Source: JBHEMT01 sp046262435 (GTDB taxonomy: Bacteria > Chloroflexota > Dormibacteria > Aeolococcales > Aeolococcaceae). Taken from it: 19,134 bases of DNA. The translations under genes were made by a program, and so were the position numbers. The notes beneath the pieces were generated by a model that saw only the letters and a list, made by a program, of their open reading frames with translations, had not been told where the DNA came from and ran no database searches. Position 1 is the stretch's first letter, and every line of letters begins with the position of its first letter. Positions 13,026 through 19,134 of the stretch are shown one piece after another. The stretch is from NCBI GenBank assembly GCA_046262435.1, contig JBHEMT010000079.1, positions 1 to 19,134 on the forward strand, read 5' to 3'.

Positions 13026-15520
13026 TCGTAGCGGATTCCGGCCACGATGCTCGCCCGGACTGCCCTGATCGCGGGAACGACGGTTGCCAGGATCGCCCCG
13101 CCGACCACCGCGGCCACGACCGTCGCCGCGGTCGACACCGGGAAGACGAAGCCCGGGGTGAACCCGGGGACCGCGCTGACCCGGAGCATCGGCGCCGCCA
13201 CCAGGCACCCGGCGGCCACCCCGACCGCGGCACCGGTGGCGGCCAGCAGCGCCGCCTCGGCGAGGATCAGCCGGAGTGCCCGCTGCCTGGCCATGCCCAC
13301 TGCGCGGAGCAGGCTCAGCTCACGCGCCGCCTGGCGCACGTTGACCAGCAGGGTGTTGACGACCGCCAGCATGGCGATCAGCACGGCGACCCCGGAGAGC
13401 GCGAGCAGCAGCCCCACCGAGTGTTCGATCGCCTGCTGGGCGCTGCCGCGCACCGCGTCGATGGAGACCGCCTGCATCCCGTAGCGCGCCGCGACCCCCT
13501 GCAGGGTGGGCAGGAGGTCGCCGTCGGTCACCACCTGGAGGTCGTCGAAGCCGCGAGCCTGGTCACCGAAGCTGGCCACCGCGAGGCGCCGGTCGATCAT
13601 CAGCGTCTCGCGACCGTCGCCGCCCGGCAGGGAGTGTTCCACCACGCCGGCAACGCTGAGCTCGACGGCCGCGGGGCCGGTGCCGGCTCGCAGGTGGCTG
13701 CCGCGGTGCAGATGCTCCGCGTCGGCCATCTGCCTGGGCACCAACACGCTCGGCTGGGCCGCCAGGGTGACCAGGGCAGTGGTGCGGTCGCCGACGATGT
13801 CCAGCCCCTCACGGTCGGCGTAGATGGCCGGGTCGATGGCTGCGAAACCGACAGGACCGCCGTCGACAGTCTCGGCGAAGAACCGGATCGAGCTGACCAG
13901 GCGAACTCCTCGCTGGTTCTGGAAGTTTTTGGCCAGATCATCGCGCTGGGTCACCCCGCTGTGAATGACGGCATCGCCCACCAGGATGCGGCTGATCCAG
14001 TGGTCGCTCTCCGAGAGGGCCCCCGCGGTCAGGGCGCTGACCGCCACGGCGACCGCGGTGGCGGTCATCAGCCCCGCGGTGGTGAGCGCGGTCCGGTTGC
14101 GTCGCCGGGCGAGCCCCGCCGCAGCCATCGGGGCCTGCCAGCTGAGTGGGGAGGCCACCAGGCCGAGAAGGCGCACCACCGGGGGGGCGAGCAGCGGCAT
14201 CGCCGCGGCCACGGCGCCGAGCAGCAGGGCAGCGCCCACGGCGACGAGGACCCCGCTCCCGGAGAGCAGCAGCACCGTCCCCGCAACACCGAGCATCGCC
14301 GCGGCGACGATCACCGGCCGACGCAGCGGTTCCCGGCCCGCGTTGGCCGCAGGGCGGACGGCGGCGAGCGGGGGAATCCTCCCGGCGGCGACGGCCGGCA
14401 GCAGGCCGCCGGCCACCGCGACGACGACGCCGATGAGCGCCGCCGCCACCGCGAGGGTGGCCGATACGCCGGCCCGCGGAGCCGGCAGGTCCGCCGCCGA
14501 GTAGGCGCGCACCAGGGCACCTCCGGCCAGGTATCCGAGGCCGACTCCCGCCACCCCACCCGCGAGGGCGCAGAGCGCCACCTCGATGGCCAGCAGCCGG
14601 ATCACCTGGGACGCGCTGGCGCCCGCTGCGCGGAGCAGGCCGATCTCGCGGCGGCGCTCGTAGATCCCCAGGGACACGCTGTTGGCGGTCACCCCGGCTC
14701 CGATGACGATGCTCAGGGCGGTGACCAGGAGGAGGAGGGGACGCAGGTCGTGGAGCGGCTCGGCACCGCCGGCACGCGGGTCGACCACACTGACCGCGCC
14801 GTGCAGGTCGCGCCGGATCGCCTGGGCCACCGTCCCCGCGGAGGCCCCCGGCGCCAACCGGACGGCCACCAGCGGACTGTGCAGCCCGAGGCCGAAGGCG
14901 CGTTCCACCGTGGCCGCACCCGCGAACACCGCGGAGTGGGTGAAGGCGGCGCCTCCACTGGTTCCCGCGGTCAGGCCCACCACGCGGAAGCGGTCGGGTC
15001 CGGTACCGGTGGTGAGCAGGATCGAGTCACCCACCCGTACTGCCCTGCGGAGCTTGGTGGACCCGTCCCCGAGGGCGGCCGCCAGTCCGGCGTCGACGGC
15101 GACCTCGTTGGTTGCGTCGACCCGGGGCAGCCGGCCGCTGCGCAGGTCAACGGTGCGCAGCGCCACCAGCCCGTTCCGGCTCACGCCCACCAGGAGGGCC
15201 TCAAGCGCGTCTCCTGAGATGTCGGCGCGGGTGGCCACGCGCTTCTCCAGCAGGGGCGCAGCCTCACGCACCCCGGCGGCGCTGCCGATGGCAGCGAGCT
15301 GAGCCGGCGTCAGGGCCCGGCCGGCAGTGGTTCGCACGTCGAGCTCCGCGGCCCCCGCGCGGAGCGCCTGGGCGTCGCGCGCCTGCTGGTCCAGCCCGGC
15401 GAGGGCAGCCTGCACGCCGATGATCACCGCGACCCCGAGGGCCACCGCCGCCAGGGTCAGCAGGGAGCGCAGCGGCCTGGCTCGCAGCGCCCGCCAGGCC
15501 AGCGGCCACAGGGCGCTCAT
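13022..15520 (-). CDS. FtsX-family ABC transporter permease (MacB/LolE-like, two FtsX domains)
   Basis: An 832-residue permease. A first membrane helix (about 18-41) is followed by a long extracytoplasmic MacB-type periplasmic core domain. The first FtsX domain lies at about 262-376, with GIYERRREIGLLRAAGAS, the typical coupling-helix signature. A central set of hydrophobic helices follows, then a second extracytoplasmic domain. The second FtsX domain occupies the last 130 or so residues and carries ARELSLLRAVGMARQRALRL. This duplicated layout is usual for large permeases of Gram-positive-type bacteria that handle lipoproteins, peptides or antibiotics. The ATG at 15520 is chosen because MSALWPLAWRALRARP is a typical FtsX N-terminus; 29 upstream codons run into the ATPase gene. 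It follows that gene after 25 bases. Confidence 0.92.
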   Translation of the reverse strand: MSALWPLAWRALRARPLRSLLTLAAVALGVAVIIGVQAALAGLDQQARDAQALRAGAAELDVRTTAGRALTPAQLAAIGSAAGVREAAPLLEKRVATRADISGDALEALLVGVSRNGLVALRTVDLRSGRLPRVDATNEVAVDAGLAAALGDGSTKLRRAVRVGDSILLTTGTGPDRFRVVGLTAGTSGGAAFTHSAVFAGAATVERAFGLGLHSPLVAVRLAPGASAGTVAQAIRRDLHGAVSVVDPRAGGAEPLHDLRPLLLLVTALSIVIGAGVTANSVSLGIYERRREIGLLRAAGASASQVIRLLAIEVALCALAGGVAGVGLGYLAGGALVRAYSAADLPAPRAGVSATLAVAAALIGVVVAVAGGLLPAVAAGRIPPLAAVRPAANAGREPLRRPVIVAAAMLGVAGTVLLLSGSGVLVAVGAALLLGAVAAAMPLLAPPVVRLLGLVASPLSWQAPMAAAGLARRRNRTALTTAGLMTATAVAVAVSALTAGALSESDHWISRILVGDAVIHSGVTQRDDLAKNFQNQRGVRLVSSIRFFAETVDGGPVGFAAIDPAIYADREGLDIVGDRTTALVTLAAQPSVLVPRQMADAEHLHRGSHLRAGTGPAAVELSVAGVVEHSLPGGDGRETLMIDRRLAVASFGDQARGFDDLQVVTDGDLLPTLQGVAARYGMQAVSIDAVRGSAQQAIEHSVGLLLALSGVAVLIAMLAVVNTLLVNVRQAARELSLLRAVGMARQRALRLILAEAALLAATGAAVGVAAGCLVAAPMLRVSAVPGFTPGFVFPVSTAATVVAAVVGGAILATVVPAIRAVRASIVAGIRYE

Positions 15521-15545
15521 CGGCTGTCCCGATCTCCCGGCGACG

Positions 15546-16379
15546 TCACAGGCTGAGCTCGTTGAGCCGGGCCACCAGTGGACCGGTGTTGGGCAGGATG
15601 ACCCCATCCTGCTCTCGGCGTTCCAGCCGGACCTCCTCGACGATGGCCCCGTCGCGCATCACCATCACCCGGTCGGCGTAGGCCGCGACCCGCGCGTCGT
15701 GGGTCACCAGCACGGTGGTCTGCTGCTCGCGACGGCAGAGCCGCGCCAGCAGCGCCATCACCTCGTGTCCTGTGGTCCAGTCGAGGTTGCCGGTGGGCTC
15801 GTCGGCAAGCAGCAATGCCGGTGCTGCCGCCAGGGCGCGGGCGATGGCGACCCGTTGCTGCTCGCCGCCGGAGATCTCCTCCGGTCCGTGGCCCTGGAGG
15901 CCGTGCAGGTTCAACTGGTCCATGAGCGCCGCCACCCGGTTGGTGATCGCCTGGCGCCCGGAGCGGTCGCCGCGGCGAAACAGCCCACCCTGCTCGCGGA
16001 GCCGGAGCGGTAGGGCGATGTTCTCGGCCGCCGACAGGGTTGGCAGGAGGTTGAAGAACTGAAAGACGAACCCGATGTGGTCGCGACGGAAGGCCGCGAG
16101 GGCAGCGTCACGCAGGGCGTACAGGCTTTCCCCCTCGACCCGCACGCTGCCGCTGTCGGGGGGCTCGAGGCCGCCGAGACAGTGGAGCAGGGTGCTCTTC
16201 CCGCAACCGCTCGGCCCCATCAGGGCCACGAACTCGCCGCGCGCGATGCTGAGGTCGACGCCGTGGAGCACCTCGCGCGGCGGCCGGCTGATGCTGTAGG
16301 TCTTGTGCAAGCCCTCGGCGACGAGGACGTCCGGCGCCTGCTCGGGGGGGGCCGGCAGCCGATCGGTGACGGTGATCAC
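15546..16379 (-). CDS. ABC transporter ATP-binding protein, MacB/LolD-type
   Basis: A 277-residue ATPase of the LolD/MacB/FtsE group. Walker A is GPSGCGKS at 55-62, the Q-loop is FVFQFFNLLPTLSA (a hallmark of this group), the signature is ISGGEQQR at 169-176, Walker B is LLLADEPTGNLD, and the switch histidine lies in LVTHDARVA. The C-terminus extends about 30 residues beyond the usual core. It drives the FtsX-type permease encoded next on the same strand. The GTG start at 16379 has GGAG seven bases upstream. The CAP-domain gene ends 56 bases earlier on the same strand, so all four genes could form one transcript. Confidence 0.94.
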   Translation of the reverse strand: MITVTDRLPAPPEQAPDVLVAEGLHKTYSISRPPREVLHGVDLSIARGEFVALMGPSGCGKSTLLHCLGGLEPPDSGSVRVEGESLYALRDAALAAFRRDHIGFVFQFFNLLPTLSAAENIALPLRLREQGGLFRRGDRSGRQAITNRVAALMDQLNLHGLQGHGPEEISGGEQQRVAIARALAAAPALLLADEPTGNLDWTTGHEVMALLARLCRREQQTTVLVTHDARVAAYADRVMVMRDGAIVEEVRLERREQDGVILPNTGPLVARLNELSL

Positions 16380-16435
16380 AGGAGGTCTCCGATGCCGGAG
16401 CTTCGCTCTCGGCCGGGTTGTCAGGGAGTCAGGTG

Positions 16436-17422
16436 TCAGTCGACGAGATAGGCCTCGAGCACTGCCTCGACCGAATCGGCGAGGTAGCCTCCGCCCCCCT
16501 GGGTGGGTGGCGGTGCCAGTGCGTCAGTGGGTGCGACGTCGAGGACGGGAACCGTTCTCGGTGCCGGGGCGGCCACGGGGGTGGCCACAGGCGGCGCGGC
16601 CGCGGGCGAGGCGACCAGGGGCGGCTGTGCCGGGGGCGGCGGGGCGGGGTCGTTGCGCACCGGCGCGAGGACGGCCGTCGGGCCGGTGGCCGCGTGCACC
16701 GGGGAAGCGGGTGGCGGGCTGCCCCCCAATTGGGCGAACTCCTCGCTGAACATCCACACGTTGCCGTAGGGTCCACCGCCAACTCCGCTCCAGCTGTTCG
16801 ACTGCGCGGTGCCGACCCCGAGGTGGGTGTAGCTGCGGTTCAGGATGTTGGACCGATGCTCGGGACTGTTCATGAACTCGGTGTTGATGAACTGCGCGGC
16901 TGCTCCCGGATCGGTTGGTCCGCTGTCCCAGCCGATGTTCTCGCCGGCTGATACGTAGTGGACGTTGTTCGCCTGCATCATCGCGAAAACCAGCTGGCCG
17001 CACCCGAGGATGGGATGGGCAAAGTAGTTGCGGCTGATCATGTCCTGCGAGCGTCCGTACACGGTGAAGCCGCAGCCGTGGTATGGCGTCCCCTCGCCGA
17101 TACCCGCCAGGGTTGCGCTTCCCTGCAGTGAGCCGACGCCGTTGCTGCTGCGGTCCTGGTTGGTCAGGGCGAAGAGATCGGCGTTGGCAGCGGAGCTCGC
17201 GGCCACCTCGCGGCCGCCACCGCCGGCAAGCCCTGCGCAGGCCGCAGCGCCGAGAACACACCCGGTGACGGCCACCCGGCCCGGCCGACGCGTGCGCGTC
17301 ACAGCGGACTGGGCGGCTCCGGCGCGCAGCACGGCGGCGGTCGCCTGCAGCCGCGCCCACGCGGCATCGCGGGAAACGTCGCCGGGGTCCGCGACGCGCG
17401 GCGACATGACGGTTGGCTTCAC
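16436..17422 (-). CDS. CAP/SCP-domain (PR-1-like) extracellular protein
   Basis: A 328-residue protein with a CAP domain at about 79-231. The key parts are FAHP (H136 region), SAGENIGWD (E161), the signature PEHRSNILN (H189), and GGPYGNVWMFSEEF. Bacterial CAP proteins are secreted or cell-surface proteins of mostly unknown activity. A basic stretch and a short hydrophobic segment (about 44-66) before the domain could act as a signal or anchor, although the first 40 residues are unusually long for a signal peptide. After the domain a tail rich in P, A and V (about 234-305) looks disordered or wall-spanning. There is no Shine-Dalgarno before the GTG at 17422, which lies exactly where transcription from the adjacent -10 box should start. 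An ATG at 17407 is an alternative start. Confidence 0.9.
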   Translation of the reverse strand: MKPTVMSPRVADPGDVSRDAAWARLQATAAVLRAGAAQSAVTRTRRPGRVAVTGCVLGAAACAGLAGGGGREVAASSAANADLFALTNQDRSSNGVGSLQGSATLAGIGEGTPYHGCGFTVYGRSQDMISRNYFAHPILGCGQLVFAMMQANNVHYVSAGENIGWDSGPTDPGAAAQFINTEFMNSPEHRSNILNRSYTHLGVGTAQSNSWSGVGGGPYGNVWMFSEEFAQLGGSPPPASPVHAATGPTAVLAPVRNDPAPPPPAQPPLVASPAAAPPVATPVAAPAPRTVPVLDVAPTDALAPPPTQGGGGYLADSVEAVLEAYLVD

Positions 17423-17428
17423 GGGCCG

Positions 17429-17434
17429 ACTATA
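17429..17434 (-). promoter_or_regulatory. -10 box for a leaderless CAP-protein transcript
   Basis: TATAGT on the minus strand is followed by six bases and then the GTG start codon at 17422. That is the usual distance from a -10 box to the first transcribed base, so the start codon itself would be at +1. The -10 matches the consensus at five of six positions. No clear -35 is seen. Confidence 0.5.
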
Positions 17435-17484
17435 GGCACCGCCGCAGCGCTATCAGGTGTCCCGTGACCACCGCGTCATCCCGG

Positions 17485-17542
17485 CGTTGCAGCCGTTGTC
17501 CACCGCCGCTGTGCGCCGGCCTCTCCACAGAATCGTTGCAGC
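17485..17542. repeat. 9-bp direct repeat in the divergent gap before cpaF
   Basis: CGTTGCAGC occurs at 17485-17493 and 17534-17542, in the 204-base region between the divergent CAP and cpaF genes. It could be a pair of binding sites for a regulator of either gene, or chance in a biased sequence. No convincing cpaF promoter was found in this gap. Confidence 0.3.
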
Positions 17543-17626
17543 TTGTGTCGGGGCGCCTCACGGGGCCGGTGTAGCCTGCGGTCGCGGCGTTCTCACGCTG
17601 CGGACCACACGGCGGAGATGTCACGA

Positions 17627-19134
17627 ATGTCGCTTCTCGACCGGGTGCAGCGCAAGGCCGAGGAGGGCCCGGGCGGTGCTCCCTACCAGCCGCGTGAGGC
17701 GGCTCCGCCGGTAGCACCGGCGGGCCCACCCTCCGCCCCGCCCCGGCCCGTCCTGCCCGCGCCCGAGAGCGCTCGGCCGGGGGGCGGACCCGCCACCTCC
17801 GCGCTGCTCAACCGCACCGCGATGCAGCGGCCGGGAATGGTCCGCCCCGGCACCCAGACCAACGCCGCCTACCTCGCGCTGAAGCATCGCGTGCACGCGC
17901 GCCTGGTTGAGGAGCTGGCGTCGTCCGACGCGCAGCCTGACGAGACGGTGCGAACGCGGATCGCAGAGCTGGTCAACGATGTGGTCGGTGAGCAGGGGCT
18001 GACGATGACCCGCCAGGACCGCCAGCGGGTTGCCGAAACGGTGGTTCACGACGTGCTCGGTCTCGGCCCGCTCGAGGCGCTGCTCAACGACGAGGCGATT
18101 TCCGAAATCATGATCAACGGGCCCAAGCAGGTCTACGTCGAGCAGAAGGGCCGGCTCACCCTGAGCTCGGTTCAGTTCGACAGCAATGAGCAGCTGATGC
18201 AGGTGATCGACCGGATCGTGTCGAGCATCGGGCGCCGCGTCGACGAGTCGTCGCCGATGGTGGATGCTCGTCTCAAGGACGGCTCGCGGGTCAACGTGAT
18301 CATCCCCCCGCTGGCGTTGCGTGGGCCGACGGTGACAATCCGGAAGTTCAGCCGCGATGCCCTGCAGACCGAGGACCTGGTCAAGTACGGCTCCGCCACG
18401 GCTGACATGCTCGGCTTCCTGCGCGCGGCCGTGCGCGGCCGGTTGAACGTCGTCGTCTCGGGAGGTACCGGCTCAGGAAAGACGACCACCCTCAACATCC
18501 TCAGCTCGTTCATCCCTGAAGACGAGCGGATCGTCACCATTGAGGACGCCGCCGAGCTTCAGCTCCGCCAGGAGCATGTGGTCACCCTTGAAACCCGGCC
18601 CTCAAATGTGGAGGGCAAAGGCGCAATCCACATTCGCGAGCTGGTGATCAACTCACTGCGCATGCGGCCTGACCGCATTGTCATCGGTGAGTGTCGCGGC
18701 GGGGAGGCCCTGGACATGCTTCAGGCGATGAATACCGGTCACGACGGCTCGCTGACGACCCTCCACGCCAACAGCCCCAAGGAGAGCATCGGACGCCTTG
18801 AGACCCTGGTGCTCATGGCCGGTGCCGATCTGCCATCGCGAGCGATCCGCGAGCAGATCGCGTCCGCGGTGCACGTCATCGTGCAGCAGTCGCGGCTGCG
18901 CGACGGGTCGCGCAAGATTGTCTCGATCACCGAGGTCATCGGGATCGAGACCGGGGAGGTCAAACTCCAGGAGATCTTCACCTTCAAACAGACCGGCATC
19001 GACGACGAAGGGAAAGTGCTCGGCGCACTCACCCCCACCGGCGTGATCCCGCACTTCCTCGACCATCTCGCCGCCGAGGGCGAGGGGCTGCCGCTGGAGA
19101 TGTTCCAGGCGATCAAGCTGGCCCCGCAACGCGA
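17627..19134 (+). CDS. cpaF: Flp pilus assembly ATPase CpaF/TadA, 3' end beyond window
   Basis: The motor ATPase of the Tad pilus, a VirB11/type II secretion E-family hexamer that powers pilin assembly through TadB and TadC. The visible 502 residues begin with a disordered stretch rich in P and A (about 15-60), then the helical N-terminal domain (85-185), which ends in LGPLEALLNDEAISEIMING. The RecA-like domain carries Walker A GGTGSGKTT at 279-287, the Asp box TIEDAAEL at 304-311, Walker B RIVIGECRGGEA, and the His box TGHDGSLTTLHANSP. All catalytic motifs look intact. The stop codon is not in the window, though the usual family length suggests the end is near. The ATG at 17627 has GGAG nine bases upstream; an in-frame ATG at 17618 touches that site and is less likely. 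It is on the opposite strand to cpaB-tadB-tadC. Confidence 0.94.
   Translation, partial: MSLLDRVQRKAEEGPGGAPYQPREAAPPVAPAGPPSAPPRPVLPAPESARPGGGPATSALLNRTAMQRPGMVRPGTQTNAAYLALKHRVHARLVEELASSDAQPDETVRTRIAELVNDVVGEQGLTMTRQDRQRVAETVVHDVLGLGPLEALLNDEAISEIMINGPKQVYVEQKGRLTLSSVQFDSNEQLMQVIDRIVSSIGRRVDESSPMVDARLKDGSRVNVIIPPLALRGPTVTIRKFSRDALQTEDLVKYGSATADMLGFLRAAVRGRLNVVVSGGTGSGKTTTLNILSSFIPEDERIVTIEDAAELQLRQEHVVTLETRPSNVEGKGAIHIRELVINSLRMRPDRIVIGECRGGEALDMLQAMNTGHDGSLTTLHANSPKESIGRLETLVLMAGADLPSRAIREQIASAVHVIVQQSRLRDGSRKIVSITEVIGIETGEVKLQEIFTFKQTGIDDEGKVLGALTPTGVIPHFLDHLAAEGEGLPLEMFQAIKLAPQR

Noticed and set aside
13421..15217. A 598-codon open frame on the plus strand within the FtsX-type permease gene.
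   Set aside because: The opposite strand encodes conserved FtsX motifs across the region. The plus frame is rich in H, G, R and Q with no domain signal.
16420..16439. Three GTCAG units within 20 bases at the 3' end of the CAP gene.
   Set aside because: The units are short and unevenly spaced, and one overlaps the stop codon. No regulatory or repeat-element meaning can be supported.
17496..17534. TTGTCCACC and CTCTCCACA, resembling DnaA boxes, in the gap before cpaF.
   Set aside because: Only two imperfect matches, with no AT-rich stretch and no dnaA, dnaN or gyrB nearby, so there is no support for a replication origin.
1..19134. CRISPR arrays, insertion sequences, integrases, phage genes and attachment sites.
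   Set aside because: None was found: no regularly spaced repeats, no transposase or recombinase motifs, and composition looks uniform across the window.

Overview
The window is GC-rich DNA, about two-thirds G+C by eye, densely packed with bacterial genes. Many start codons are GTG. No mobile element, CRISPR array, rRNA or tRNA was seen. The gene content suggests a soil-type, probably single-membrane or atypically enveloped bacterium of the Terrabacteria kind (Chloroflexota, Dormibacterota or Actinomycetota). The clues are a Flp/Tad pilus set with no outer-membrane secretin visible, a leaderless-looking gene, an SPFH protein with a double zinc ribbon, and DrrAB-type and MacB-type ABC exporters. 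This placement is an inference from family content and not from a marker gene.

Layout, left to right. At 1-560 (minus strand) lie the Flp pilin gene, a strong terminator behind it, and the first 64 codons of a receiver-domain protein that leaves the window and may be CpaE/TadZ. At 785-2250 (plus) a membrane methyltransferase of the isoprenylcysteine-methyltransferase type abuts and overlaps in reading with an unidentified cysteine/histidine-rich protein. At 2357-2746 (plus) is a stand-alone response-regulator receiver. It converges with a CvpA-like membrane protein (minus), which is divergent from an unidentified 274-residue protein (3491-4315, plus).

At 4398-9187 (minus) lies the pilus assembly block: a 559-residue protein with a long disordered middle and a helical-repeat C-terminus, then cpaB, tadB and tadC. 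At 9413-12320 (plus) are an SPFH/zinc-ribbon protein and a two-gene ABC-2 exporter. At 12342-17422 (minus) a CAP-domain protein is followed by a MacB/LolD-type ATPase, a large FtsX-type permease and a lipoprotein. At 17627 to the right edge (plus) is the pilus motor ATPase cpaF, cut by the window end.

How it fits together: Flp pilin, CpaF (motor), TadB/TadC (inner-membrane platform), CpaB and possibly CpaE would build a type IVb (Flp) pilus. They are not in one operon: the motor gene lies about 10 kb from the platform genes on the other strand, with two exporter systems between. The pilin gene is about 4 kb from tadC on the other side. Every gap between genes is under 300 bases. The gaps contain a few candidate promoters, hairpins and one 12-bp palindrome.
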